The translations under genes were made by a program, and so were the position numbers. A stretch of DNA of 33,738 nt from Fidelibacterota bacterium (GTDB lineage Bacteria; Fidelibacterota; UBA8477; JABMPR01): the NCBI GenBank assembly GCA_013202385.1, contig JABMOT010000079.1, positions 1-33,738 of the forward strand, written 5' to 3'. Below are positions 1 to 8,637 of this stretch, piece by piece; the first letter of the stretch is position 1, and every line of letters begins with the position of its first letter. Below the pieces are notes generated by a model. That model had not been told where the DNA came from and did not search any database. It saw only the letters and a list, made by a program, of their open reading frames with translations.

Positions 1-43
1 CGGATTTTAGTTGTCCCTGTTTCTTTTTAGTCGGGGTAGACCC

Positions 44-75
44 AAAAAAAAGCGACCAGAGGTCGCTTTTTTTTT
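44..75. terminator. Bidirectional rho-independent terminator
   Basis: GCGACC (52-57) and GGTCGC (61-66) form a six-pair stem with loop AGA. An A-run lies on the left and nine T on the right, so the hairpin has a U-tract on both strands. It lies 17 bases beyond the stop of the minus-strand STAS gene and can also close a plus-strand gene left of the window. Confidence 0.85.
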
Positions 76-92
76 AAGCTCAATTTCCAGGG

Positions 93-428
93 TTAACCTT
101 TTAAAACAGCCTTTTCATCGTCAACAATAATAAAGACTTCATCCAGCTTGGATATTTTAATGAGTGATGCAATTTTCTGTTGAGGTTTGACCAGATAGCA
201 TTCACCACCTTTAATCGTGGCCTGCCTTTTCGCAAACAGCAGTCCACCCAGTCCAGTGCTGTCCACCATTCTGACATTTTCCATATTTATCATGATATTT
301 TTAAAGTCTGATTCAGCAATAGCCATAAAAATATCACGTTTGAAGGCCTTAACACCACGTATATCAAAAGTCGTATTCTGAACTCTCACGATAAGAGTAT
401 CTTCAACAACTTCAGTTTCGAATTTCAT
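93..428 (-). CDS. STAS-domain protein (anti-sigma factor antagonist-like)
   Basis: Single STAS domain of 111 residues, the usual length of SpoIIAA/RsbV-type anti-sigma factor antagonists. The diagnostic motif MVDSTGLGGLL is at residues 54-64. Ser57 is in the position phosphorylated by the cognate anti-sigma kinase in this family. There is no signal peptide or membrane segment, so it is cytosolic. The frame stays open to a TTG at 494, but the extra 22 residues do not look like STAS sequence. The ATG at 428, with a weak GGGA upstream, is preferred. No partner kinase or sigma factor gene lies in the window, so its target is unknown. It could act in a general stress response or a gliding/polarity switch. 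The family call is firm; the role is inferred. Confidence 0.85.
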   Translation of the reverse strand: MKFETEVVEDTLIVRVQNTTFDIRGVKAFKRDIFMAIAESDFKNIMINMENVRMVDSTGLGGLLFAKRQATIKGGECYLVKPQQKIASLIKISKLDEVFIIVDDEKAVLKG

Positions 429-591
429 TTTTTGGGATTCCCAGTTCACAAGCAAGCACGTAAGTGCCTTCGACTCCGTTCTTTGTCTCGGCAATTATGA
501 GACGATACCATTTTTCCTTAACATCGGAGCGAGAATATATTCGGTGCTGAGTACGAGGGCAAGGTCATTACAACAGAAAACTAAATAAATT

Positions 592-608
592 ACAATTGTT
601 AAAATTGT
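592..608. promoter_or_regulatory. 17-base inverted repeat between divergent genes
   Basis: ACAATT, five bases, AATTGT: a perfect 6-5-6 inverted repeat in the space between the STAS gene (minus) and the acyltransferase fusion (plus). Its place and symmetry suit an operator for either gene, but no regulator is known and such AT-rich palindromes arise by chance. Confidence 0.25.
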
Positions 609-627
609 GCCAACGAAGTTGAATTTC

Positions 628-636
628 TGTTAATAT
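628..636 (+). promoter_or_regulatory. Possible extended -10 element
   Basis: TG, one base, TAATAT fits an extended -10 element. Transcription would begin about seven bases on, at or next to the ATG at 643. No Shine-Dalgarno sequence precedes that ATG, so the mRNA may be leaderless. No good -35 is seen. This is inference from sequence only. Confidence 0.3.
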
Positions 637-642
637 GAAACC

Positions 643-2322
643 ATGGGTAGTCGATTGAGAGCGTTAAGGAATTTTCTGGGGTTGTTATTCAAACTATCAT
701 TCCTGCCCGCGATCCTCTTTATTTACCAGGATGCTTATTATTCTGGAACTATTACTCCCCTCTGCTCCTTTACCAGTACAACATTTATTATTCTGGGATT
801 GTCCGGAATCATTGTTTCTGACCTATTGCTGCTCCGCTTTGGGGATGGGAATGTACATTTTACGCTAAGCCCTTCCAGACTTGTTGATGTTGGATTTTAT
901 GCCAGAACAAGACATCCATATTTATGGTTCTTCTTTCTTTTTCAATATGGATATTTTTTATTTTATGCGGGTTTTTCCTGGATAGCATTGCTAAGTGCAT
1001 CAGGATTATCATTATTATATTTATTATATTTGATTTTTGTCCAGGAGGCTCAATTAAATCGTTCCCTTGGAGAACGCTATTCTGAGTATAAAAGAAGAGT
1101 CCCAATATGGTATTGGAAACTGAGCATAAAGGAAAACGAGAAGGCTCAATTTCGCCCCCAATTAGTATGGATATTTGGAATGCTGGTTGTCAGATTCTGG
1201 TATGGAATCAAGATTAAAGGCTCTGAGAGTATTCCTCATTCAAAACCATTTCTACTGGTCTCGAATCATGAAAGTTATATAGATCCACTTCTCTTTGCCA
1301 TTTTTGTGCCCTTTGAAATCAAGTTTGTTACTACAGCAGACGTTTTTACAACACCACTGATGCGATTTCTGCTCCGTGGGACAGGAAGTTTTCCAATGAG
1401 GCGGCATCGCCAGGATTTAAAAGCTATTCGTACGATGATGCGTATGATAAAGATTGGACAGGTCGTTTGCATTTTCCCTGAAGGTGGTAGATCCATAGAT
1501 GGCTCTCCACTTCCAATCTTAAAGGAAACACTCAAATTGATCCAGCGCTGTAAGGTACCCATTCTGCCGGTGCATCTAGATGGAGCCTATGAGATTTGGC
1601 CACGCTGGGCACCAAATAGGAGGCGAGGCAAAGTCACTGCCACGTTCAAGGAAGTGATACCTCTGGAGAAACAAGATGACCTGGGAATTTTGGAGAATCT
1701 TATCAGTGAAGCCATTTTTACCAAAAATAAAATTTTTCGACCTGTCCGGAGTCGTTCGATTTCTCAAGGTCTTGATAAGCTTCTCTGGGCATGCTATAAA
1801 TGCCGTACTCGTAATTCTATTGTTGTAAATTCTGGAAACACAATTCAGTGCAGCCAATGTGGAGCCAAATGGGAAATCGCCTCTGATTATACCATGAGTG
1901 AGTCGGGGAGTTCAGACTCAATTAATTCTATTCGCTGGATCAGAAATATTGAGGCTGACCTTTTAAGTTATCCAATCAGACTGGATCCACCTTTAGACGG
2001 AGAGCTCAATGAACTCACCCATTTAAGTTCCCCTATTACTCACTATAAAAGTGATGAAGGAACCCAATTGGATCATGAATTATCATTCATACTCACAGAT
2101 AAACGCTTTATTTTATATCAGGCTCAAAAGCCGATAGATTCGTGGCCCATAGCAGCTATCACTATTTTTACAATGGACTATTTTAATGCTGTCTCCATCG
2201 GCGTTGGTGGAGTGCGTCACAGCTTTACTCTGCCCAGGAATGAAATTCCTCTCAAATGGCAGGTCTATTTTGATGCAATTAAAAAGACATCGGGTAACTT
2301 GGTATTGGATTCTGCTGATTAA
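643..2322 (+). CDS. Fusion: ICMT/PEMT-like membrane domain + PlsC-type acyltransferase + zinc ribbon + PH-like domain
   Basis: The 559-residue protein shows four parts. Residues 1-160 are hydrophobic with several membrane segments and carry the isoprenylcysteine/phospholipid methyltransferase pattern: RHPY at 90-93, Glu135, and LGERYSEYKRRVP at 142-154. Residues 170-350 are a glycerophospholipid acyltransferase (PlsC) domain with NHESYID (208-214; His/Asp catalytic pair) and FPEGG (278-282). Residues 384-406 hold Cys384, Cys387, Cys403 and Cys406, a likely zinc ribbon. Residues 450-550 look like a PH/GRAM-type domain. Plain PlsC proteins have about 240 residues, so this is more than double. 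It probably acylates a lysophospholipid or similar lipid at the inner membrane; substrate and methyltransferase activity are unproven. It is first in line with the OPT gene (88-base gap). Confidence 0.8.
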   Translation: MGSRLRALRNFLGLLFKLSFLPAILFIYQDAYYSGTITPLCSFTSTTFIILGLSGIIVSDLLLLRFGDGNVHFTLSPSRLVDVGFYARTRHPYLWFFFLFQYGYFLFYAGFSWIALLSASGLSLLYLLYLIFVQEAQLNRSLGERYSEYKRRVPIWYWKLSIKENEKAQFRPQLVWIFGMLVVRFWYGIKIKGSESIPHSKPFLLVSNHESYIDPLLFAIFVPFEIKFVTTADVFTTPLMRFLLRGTGSFPMRRHRQDLKAIRTMMRMIKIGQVVCIFPEGGRSIDGSPLPILKETLKLIQRCKVPILPVHLDGAYEIWPRWAPNRRRGKVTATFKEVIPLEKQDDLGILENLISEAIFTKNKIFRPVRSRSISQGLDKLLWACYKCRTRNSIVVNSGNTIQCSQCGAKWEIASDYTMSESGSSDSINSIRWIRNIEADLLSYPIRLDPPLDGELNELTHLSSPITHYKSDEGTQLDHELSFILTDKRFILYQAQKPIDSWPIAAITIFTMDYFNAVSIGVGGVRHSFTLPRNEIPLKWQVYFDAIKKTSGNLVLDSAD

Positions 2323-2410
2323 TCTGATCTTTCCTCGAGCTCATTTAGCGCTTTCTCCCTTTTCAATCTCCCTTATCTTTGCCGTCACACCTAGATAAGA
2401 AAGGAATATC

Positions 2411-4294
2411 GTGAGTAAACCACTATCTGAAATTACTGTTAAAGCAGTTCTACTTGGAATAATTCTCTCAATGGTTCTGGCAGGAGCTAATGCCTACCTG
2501 GGGCTTTTTGCCGGGATGACTGCCTCAGCCTCCATCCCAGCTGCTGTAATCAGCATGGGTGTTTTGAGTCTATTTAAAAAGCACAATATCCTTGAAGACA
2601 ATCTAGTCCAAACCGCAGCCTCAGCGGGAGAGTCCCTGGCGGCTGGAGTTATTTTTACCATCCCGGCCCTGTTGCTTATGGGCTATTGGGATACCTTTAA
2701 CTATCTGGAAGTTGCCAAAATTGCCAGTGTTGGTGGGGTGATTGGAGTATTATTCACAATTCCCCTCAGACGGGCTTTGATAATAGAAGCAAAGCTTGCA
2801 TATCCGGAAGGCGTTGCCACTGCAGCCGTGTTGCGGGCAGGTCATGCCAAGAATCATGAAAGCGATGATGCAGTTGAGGGGGGGTTGAGATTATTAACAC
2901 TTGCCAGTCTAAGTGCTGCTCTCATGAAATTGGGTCAGCAGGGGTTTGCCCTGTGGCATTCAGCTATTGAAGGAGCAACACATTTGGGTCGGTCCGTGCT
3001 GGGATTTGGAATGGATCTATCACCTGCATTGATTTCCGTAGGCTATATTATTGGACGCAATATCAGTATCCTGGTGTTTTCAGGCGGTCTGATATCCTGG
3101 TTTATTGCCATTCCTATCTATACTGCTATCCATGGTTTTGAAGGTGATGCTTTAGAGGCTGCTAATACGATCTGGGATTCCGAGATCAGGTATATGGGTG
3201 TGGGCGCCATGGTCATCGGGGGAATGTGGTCTCTGATTAAGTTGTTCAAACCGCTAATGATCGGGATTAAGACCAGTTTGAAGGTATATAGTTCAGTTGA
3301 TAGTAGTGCCGAACTCCCCAGGGAAGAAAGAGATATTCCAATCAAGTACGTTGGGATCGCCTTGCTTGTCCTCATGATTCCGGTTTTTCTGATATACAAT
3401 GATATTTTGCCGACCATCCAACTTGCCTTCTTGATGACCATCATCATGATGGTTTTTGGTTTCTTCTTTTCTGCCGTGGCCGGATACATGGCTGGAGTCG
3501 TCGGGTCATCCAATAATCCCATCTCCGGTGTGACCGTAGCTACTGTTCTTTTCGCTTCTCTGTTACTGCTCGCCATTTTGGGCTCGGGATCATTGCAAGG
3601 TGCAGCTGCAGCGATTATGGTAGGTGCCGTTGTCTGCAATGCGGCAGCTATCGGAGGTGATAATCTCCAGGATCTTAAAACGGGCCATCTTATCGGTGCA
3701 ACACCCTGGAAACAGCAAGTCATGCAAATCATTGGTGTCCTAAGCGCCGCAATTGTGCTGGGACTGGTTCTCGATATTCTCCATACTGCTTATACAATTG
3801 GATCCCCCACCTTATCAGCGCCTCAAGCCACCCTCATGAAGGCTGTTGCTGAGGGTGTATTTCAAGGGAACCTGCCCTGGGATATGGTAATAATTGGAGC
3901 CGTTATAGGTTTAATTATTATTGCTTTAGACATTCGCCAGGAAAAAAGAGGTTCTGATTTCAGGATTCCAATTTTAGCCGTAGCTGTCGGCATCTATCTG
4001 CCCATTTCATTGACGACACCCATTTTTATTGGTGGTATGCTGGCTCATATGGGTGACAAAATGGGCGCCACAGAATCAACACGAAAAAAAGGACTGCTTC
4101 TGGCAGCCGGTTTAATTACCGGAGAGGCCATCATGGGTATTCTGGTAGCCCTCCCGATTTTCTTAACGGCAGACCGGGATTGGTGGCCGACGATGGGTGG
4201 ATTTGCCTGGTTGGGTCCCATCTTTGTTATTGCCATAGCCATTTGGTTCTTAGTAACGCTTAAAACAGATAGCACACAACCGATGGAGAATTAA
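2411..4294 (+). CDS. OPT-family oligopeptide (or metal-chelate) transporter
   Basis: 627 residues, almost wholly hydrophobic, with well over ten predicted membrane segments. The N-terminal region has the OPT pattern around VLAGANAYLGLFAGMTAS (residues 17-34), and a GGDNLQDLKTG motif lies near residues 416-426. OPT proteins are proton-coupled importers of oligopeptides or, in the YSL branch, of metal chelates; the sequence does not tell which. The start is GTG at 2411, supported by AAAGGAA about six bases upstream. The stop overlaps the ATG of the adenosine deaminase gene by one base, so the two are translationally coupled. A pairing of peptide uptake with purine salvage suggests nutrient scavenging (inference). 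Confidence 0.88.
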   Translation: MSKPLSEITVKAVLLGIILSMVLAGANAYLGLFAGMTASASIPAAVISMGVLSLFKKHNILEDNLVQTAASAGESLAAGVIFTIPALLLMGYWDTFNYLEVAKIASVGGVIGVLFTIPLRRALIIEAKLAYPEGVATAAVLRAGHAKNHESDDAVEGGLRLLTLASLSAALMKLGQQGFALWHSAIEGATHLGRSVLGFGMDLSPALISVGYIIGRNISILVFSGGLISWFIAIPIYTAIHGFEGDALEAANTIWDSEIRYMGVGAMVIGGMWSLIKLFKPLMIGIKTSLKVYSSVDSSAELPREERDIPIKYVGIALLVLMIPVFLIYNDILPTIQLAFLMTIIMMVFGFFFSAVAGYMAGVVGSSNNPISGVTVATVLFASLLLLAILGSGSLQGAAAAIMVGAVVCNAAAIGGDNLQDLKTGHLIGATPWKQQVMQIIGVLSAAIVLGLVLDILHTAYTIGSPTLSAPQATLMKAVAEGVFQGNLPWDMVIIGAVIGLIIIALDIRQEKRGSDFRIPILAVAVGIYLPISLTTPIFIGGMLAHMGDKMGATESTRKKGLLLAAGLITGEAIMGILVALPIFLTADRDWWPTMGGFAWLGPIFVIAIAIWFLVTLKTDSTQPMEN

Positions 4295-5349
4295 TGAAAC
4301 CCGTTCGCAGAGATTTTCTCATGGAGTTGCCCAAACCGGAGCTTCACTGTCATCTTGATGGTTCCTTGCGGATTGAAACCATGCTGGATCTAGCTCAAAA
4401 AGACAAGGTCGAGCTGCCTTCAAAAACTTCTGAGGGTTTGAAAAAAGCTGTCGTTGTCCAGGGTCGTGTTAAAAACCTGGAAGAGTACATCGAGAAATTC
4501 AAATTTACGCTGGCTGTCCTGCAAACACCTGAAGCCCTGGAACGCGCGGCATATGAATTGGCTGAGGACGCGGCTGCAGAGAATGTGAGACATCTAGAGG
4601 TCAGATACTCACCCATCCTGCACAGGGTCCATGGGATGACCTCCATGGAGTCCCTGGACGCTGTGATCAAAGGGCTCGGGCAGGCAAAGCATGATTTCAA
4701 TATCAGTGCCGGAGTAATAATTTGCGGAATCCGCAATTTTTCCATTGAATCTTCAATCGAATTAGCAGAGCTCGCAATCGCCTACAAATATCGCGGTGTT
4801 GTAGGATATGATCTGGCAGGAGCGGAGGAAAACTTCCCTGCAAAGGATCATCTGGCTGCCTTTTATCTCATTCGCAATAATAACGTCAATGTCACACTCC
4901 ATGCTGGCGAAGCCTATGGCCCCCCATCTATCCATCAGGCAATTCATTACTGTGGCGCGAATCGAATTGGCCACGGAACACGCTTGCGAGAAGACGGTGA
5001 TCTGATGAATTATGTCAACGATCACAGAATTTGTTTGGAGATCTGCCTCAGTTCAAATATACAGACAGGCTCTGTTGACAAACTTGAGAATCATCCGCTA
5101 AAATTCTACCATGACTACGGTTTACGTGTCACTTTAAATACAGACAATCGCCTTATCAGCGGTGTCACCCTGGTAGATGAATATATGCTGGCCCACAAAA
5201 CCTTCAATTTCAACATGCTTGATTTTAAGGATTTTATTATAAGTGGCTTTAAGAGTGCATTTTTAGAGCATCGCGAGAGAACAAAATTAATAAAAGAGGT
5301 GGCTCATCAAATTGATGACTATCTAGGTGTTGGTGCGCGTAAGTATTAG
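4294..5349 (+). CDS. add: Adenosine deaminase
   Basis: 351 residues, normal for the family. It deaminates adenosine (and probably deoxyadenosine) to inosine in purine salvage, in the cytosol. Zinc ligands and catalytic residues are visible: His18 and His20 in PELHCHLDGS, His203 and Glu206 in HAGEA, His227 in RIGHG, and Asp284 in NTDN. The classical NTDD is NTDN here; the zinc-binding first Asp is kept, and NTDN occurs in other bacterial members. The ATG overlaps the stop of the OPT transporter gene. A related aminodeoxyfutalosine deaminase role in menaquinone synthesis is an alternative that motifs alone cannot exclude. It converges on the feo operon with a 35-base gap and no clear terminator. 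Confidence 0.88.
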   Translation: MKPVRRDFLMELPKPELHCHLDGSLRIETMLDLAQKDKVELPSKTSEGLKKAVVVQGRVKNLEEYIEKFKFTLAVLQTPEALERAAYELAEDAAAENVRHLEVRYSPILHRVHGMTSMESLDAVIKGLGQAKHDFNISAGVIICGIRNFSIESSIELAELAIAYKYRGVVGYDLAGAEENFPAKDHLAAFYLIRNNNVNVTLHAGEAYGPPSIHQAIHYCGANRIGHGTRLREDGDLMNYVNDHRICLEICLSSNIQTGSVDKLENHPLKFYHDYGLRVTLNTDNRLISGVTLVDEYMLAHKTFNFNMLDFKDFIISGFKSAFLEHRERTKLIKEVAHQIDDYLGVGARKY

Positions 5350-5384
5350 AGAATAAGCGGATCAGCGATTCTATTTAGGATGGT

Positions 5385-5576
5385 TTATTTAAGTTTTCGA
5401 AGTAAACCCAGGGAAGGATTCTCTGGAATATCACTATGACAGGAAGAATTACAGCCTGCACAACTAATGGAATCTCCCTTTGGTTTTTGTCCTAATTTAT
5501 AGAAATAGTTTCCCGCCGCCCAGAGCGCTACCCCAACGACAATAGTTACCAGAATAATATCGATTAACTGAGCCAA
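5385..5576 (-). CDS. FeoB-associated Cys-rich membrane protein
   Basis: 63 residues: one N-terminal membrane segment (about 5-24), a short basic stretch, then CAGCNSSC (39-46). This is the pattern of the FeoB-associated Cys-rich family, thought to help FeoB by binding iron or by a FeoC-like role. The start codon is TTG; no ATG or GTG is available. GGAGGA at 5585-5590, with an eight-base spacer, makes the TTG convincing. Its first codons overlap the 3' end of feoB by 13 bases, so it is translated with feoB. It is the last gene of the fur-feoA-feoB operon. Confidence 0.85.
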   Translation of the reverse strand: MAQLIDIILVTIVVGVALWAAGNYFYKLGQKPKGDSISCAGCNSSCHSDIPENPSLGLLRKLK

Positions 5577-7837
5577 TTAAACATTCCTCCAAAATAGGTA
5601 ACACAGAACGCCAGCGTGTAAGCCAGGCCTAACGAATAACCGATAGAGAACAAGGTGTAGGCCCAGGTTCCGGTTTCCCGCTTAATTGCGGCTACGGTAG
5701 CAAGACAAGGTGTATATAACAGGGTAAACACGAGGAAACTTAACGCGACCAGAGGCGTCATCCCCGACGATCTCAAGCCGCTGATAACTCCATGGCTGCC
5801 CTCATCAACATTTTCACCGACACCAAATAGAACGCCATAAGTTGAAACAACAATCTCCTTGGCCACAAAGCCAGTTATCAAGGCTACACTTTCCCTCCAG
5901 CTGAAACCCAGGGGTCGAACGATGGGCTCAAATATTTTGCCCACCTGTCCAATCCACTTTTGCTCAGTGATATCGCCAATTTCTTGCTGCTTCAGCGAAA
6001 ATATTTCAGCTTGTTCGCTAGCATTAAGTTTGGCTTTAATATCCAAATATTGAGTGTTTAACATGTGGTAACCGGAGCTGGCCCGATAGCTTAACATTTC
6101 AGAATAATAGGTGCTGCTATCCGTGGCTATAGATGCCTCATATTTTAATGTCAAATCTTGAAGTTCCTGTGCATACTGAGTCGAAACGTTCGCACGCTCT
6201 GCATTGTAATCTCGATCAAGCGTCACTTCAGTTGGGAAATAGCCCAGTACCCAGATAATTATTGAGCCAACCAGGATAACGGTCCCCATCTTTTGAATAA
6301 AAATATACCCACGCTCCCAGGTATGCAGACTAAGTGATCTGAAGGTGGGACGTTGGTATGGTGGCAGTTCCAGCACGAAGGGTTTAGACATTCCCTTCAA
6401 TATTGTTTTGCTAAACAGTTTTCCACTGGCAATGGCAGCGACAACACCCAAAACGTACATGGAGAAGATTACGGTTGCAGCATTCTCAGGAAAAAAGGCG
6501 CCAGCGACTAACACGTATACTGGCAACCGGGCAGAGCAACTCATGAATGGATTAATGAGAACGGTAAGAATTCGATCACGGCGAGACTCCAAAATCCGGG
6601 TCCCCATAATTGCGGGAACATTGCACCCGAAGCCCATGATCATGGGAATAAATGCTTTTCCATGGAGACCGATGTTATGCATCACCCGATCCATGATAAA
6701 TGCTACCCGAGCCATATACCCAGTGTCTTCCAGCATTGCGATAATGAAGAACAATAAAAAAATATTGGGAAGGAATACTGCGATTGCCCCTACTCCACCG
6801 ATCACACCATCCACCAGCAAACTGGCTATCATGCTCTCAGGCAAAACACCAGAGACAAAATTCATGAGTGCGACCAGTACTGAATCAATCCATGCCATAG
6901 GTATCGAGCCAATATCATAGGTTATTTTGAACATGAGCCACATGAAGAATCCAAATATCGGGAGTCCCAACCAGCGGTTGGTGAGAATGCGATCAATCTG
7001 ACGACTGGAGTCCACAGCATCGCTCAGATTCTCAACCACGCACTCTCGAATAGCTCCCTGAATAAACCCATAACGTGCATGAGAAATAACGGCTCTTCCA
7101 GTGTCTTTGAACAAACGTTCAATTCGGGCAATAGAATCATTTGTCTGATCTAGTATTTCTTTCCCGCCATCGACTGCTCTGACCGCATGGTGAGTTTCTT
7201 CATCCGATTCTAAAAGCTTTACACTGGTCCAGCGTACCTGGCGCTCGGCCAGCGGGCTTTTCTCCAGGAGAGTATTTATTTTTTGAATTTCAGCTTCGAT
7301 GTCCCGGGGATAAATAATATCAATGGGTCGCGATTTTTGGGAAATCTCTGTAGCAACACGGAGAATTTTTTCGCGTAATAAATCTAAACCTTCACCTGTT
7401 CGACCAATAACAGGAACTACCGGTGCACCAAGTAGTGTGGATAGGGTTTCTGAATCAATTTCGAGACCCTTTTCCAGTGCCATATCCATCATATTGAGAA
7501 CAATAACTAGCGGCCGTCCCGATTCGATCAGTTGGGTGGTCAAAAATAGATTTCGTTCCATATTCGAGGCATCAATGATGTTGACAACGACATCTGGACC
7601 CTCATCGAGAAGATACTGCCGGGCGATAGTCTCTTCGGCCGAAAAAGCTGACAATGAGTAAGTACCAGGGAGATCAATTACATCAAATCTTTGATCGGCG
7701 AATGAATAATGACCTGATTTTCTCTCGACTGTGACTCCTGGCCAATTCCCAACGTGTTGTCTTGCACCGGTAAGGCCATTGAAAATAGTCGTTTTACCAC
7801 AATTTGGATTTCCTGCAATGGCAATATTAAAACTCAT
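5564..7837 (-). CDS. feoB: Ferrous iron transporter FeoB
   Basis: 757 residues from the ATG at 7837. An N-terminal GTPase domain carries GNPNCGKT (9-16), DLPG (55-58) and NMMD (115-118), followed by the FeoB spacer and a polytopic membrane part with GFGCNVPAIMGTR (402-414). It imports Fe(II) through the inner membrane. The frame extends upstream to 7882, but that overlaps feoA; the chosen ATG, with GGAG about 14 bases upstream, begins exactly at the family start and leaves one base after the feoA stop. About 90 residues (536-628) rich in Glu, Gln, Tyr and Ser are inserted between a membrane helix and the motif before GFVAKEIVVST. This lies on one face of the membrane and looks partly helical. 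Confidence 0.96.
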   Translation of the reverse strand: MSFNIAIAGNPNCGKTTIFNGLTGARQHVGNWPGVTVERKSGHYSFADQRFDVIDLPGTYSLSAFSAEETIARQYLLDEGPDVVVNIIDASNMERNLFLTTQLIESGRPLVIVLNMMDMALEKGLEIDSETLSTLLGAPVVPVIGRTGEGLDLLREKILRVATEISQKSRPIDIIYPRDIEAEIQKINTLLEKSPLAERQVRWTSVKLLESDEETHHAVRAVDGGKEILDQTNDSIARIERLFKDTGRAVISHARYGFIQGAIRECVVENLSDAVDSSRQIDRILTNRWLGLPIFGFFMWLMFKITYDIGSIPMAWIDSVLVALMNFVSGVLPESMIASLLVDGVIGGVGAIAVFLPNIFLLFFIIAMLEDTGYMARVAFIMDRVMHNIGLHGKAFIPMIMGFGCNVPAIMGTRILESRRDRILTVLINPFMSCSARLPVYVLVAGAFFPENAATVIFSMYVLGVVAAIASGKLFSKTILKGMSKPFVLELPPYQRPTFRSLSLHTWERGYIFIQKMGTVILVGSIIIWVLGYFPTEVTLDRDYNAERANVSTQYAQELQDLTLKYEASIATDSSTYYSEMLSYRASSGYHMLNTQYLDIKAKLNASEQAEIFSLKQQEIGDITEQKWIGQVGKIFEPIVRPLGFSWRESVALITGFVAKEIVVSTYGVLFGVGENVDEGSHGVISGLRSSGMTPLVALSFLVFTLLYTPCLATVAAIKRETGTWAYTLFSIGYSLGLAYTLAFCVTYFGGMFNWLS

Positions 7838-7838
7838 A

Positions 7839-8120
7839 TTAGCTAATGCGCTCCACTGAAATTTTTTGGGCATCCATACCACGGAGTGATAAATGATATC
7901 CTCTAATAATCAGTTCAAGCGGATCTCTGAGGGGAGCGTACTTATCGACACAGATTTCAGCATCTCTCGTGAGTCCCATTTCTATCAGACGCTGTCTAAA
8001 TTGTTCACTACCGCCAATTTCCTGAATACGACCTTTTTCACCAGGCTTGAGGTCGCTCAATCGGAGATCTCCCTCAATGGCCTTTGATAGTTGGTGCCGA
8101 GGTCTTTTAGAGTTAAACAT
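7839..8120 (-). CDS. feoA: Ferrous iron transport protein FeoA
   Basis: 93 residues with the SH3-like FeoA fold pattern: LSDLKPGEKGRIQEI near residues 21-35, RQRLIEMGL (42-50), and a C-terminal stretch on hydrophobic groups, HLSLRGMDAQKISVERI. FeoA is a small cytosolic partner needed for FeoB function. About 18 basic, polar residues precede the core domain. It lies 23 bases after fur and one base before feoB in the same operon. Confidence 0.92.
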   Translation of the reverse strand: MFNSKRPRHQLSKAIEGDLRLSDLKPGEKGRIQEIGGSEQFRQRLIEMGLTRDAEICVDKYAPLRDPLELIIRGYHLSLRGMDAQKISVERIS

Positions 8121-8143
8121 TTATTGTATTTCCAGTAAGAATT

Positions 8144-8614
8144 TCAATTTGAGTCAGATGCCAACTGAGCATGGGTTTGGATGTGTTGACAATTAGCGCA
8201 TGTGCCAAAGATATGCATGGTGTGTGTTGAGGGAAAAAAATTGTGCTCTTCACAGACAGCCAACTGCTGGGCTTCCATTTCCAGATTAAAAAACTCAATC
8301 ACTTTTCCACAGCATTCACAGATAAGATGATCGTGATGTTCATCCTCACCCTTACTCTGTTCGTAGCGCATTCGGCCATCACCAAAATCCAATTTGTTAA
8401 CCAATTTCTGATCAACAAGGGCTTCAAGACTGCGATAGACTGTTGCACGGCTGACATTTTTTTGACGTTTGCGCAGCTCCAAATAAATTTCTTCAGCATC
8501 AAAATGTTCTATGGCGCCATTCAGCAACTTCAATAGGGCAATCCTTTGTGAAGTGGCCTTTAGCTCATGCTCGCGGAGCACTTGTTTTAACGCTTGATTT
8601 TCTTTTGCAGACAT
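8144..8614 (-). CDS. fur: Fur-family metal-dependent transcriptional regulator
   Basis: 156 residues from the ATG at 8614, chosen because AGGAGG lies just upstream; the frame runs on to 8680, but through the putative operator region. The winged-helix recognition stretch is SRATVYRSLEAL (55-66). Metal sites are visible: the HHDHLIC segment (93-99), Cys99 and Cys102, Cys139 and Cys142 in CANC, and His residues near 124-134. The complete Cys4 zinc site and the lead position before feoA-feoB favour a ferric uptake regulator. PerR or Zur cannot be excluded by motif alone. It probably represses its own operon through the boxes at 8638-8711. Confidence 0.92.
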   Translation of the reverse strand: MSAKENQALKQVLREHELKATSQRIALLKLLNGAIEHFDAEEIYLELRKRQKNVSRATVYRSLEALVDQKLVNKLDFGDGRMRYEQSKGEDEHHDHLICECCGKVIEFFNLEMEAQQLAVCEEHNFFPSTHTMHIFGTCANCQHIQTHAQLASDSN

Positions 8615-8637
8615 AAACCTACCTCCTCTTCCGGAAA

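Noticed and set aside
3118-3732. 204-codon open frame on the minus strand inside the OPT transporter gene
   Set aside because: It is antisense to a clear transporter gene, lacks a ribosome binding site and has a low-complexity product; it is a shadow.
6345-6920. 191-codon plus-strand frame inside feoB
   Set aside because: Antisense to the conserved FeoB core; no family likeness or start signal.
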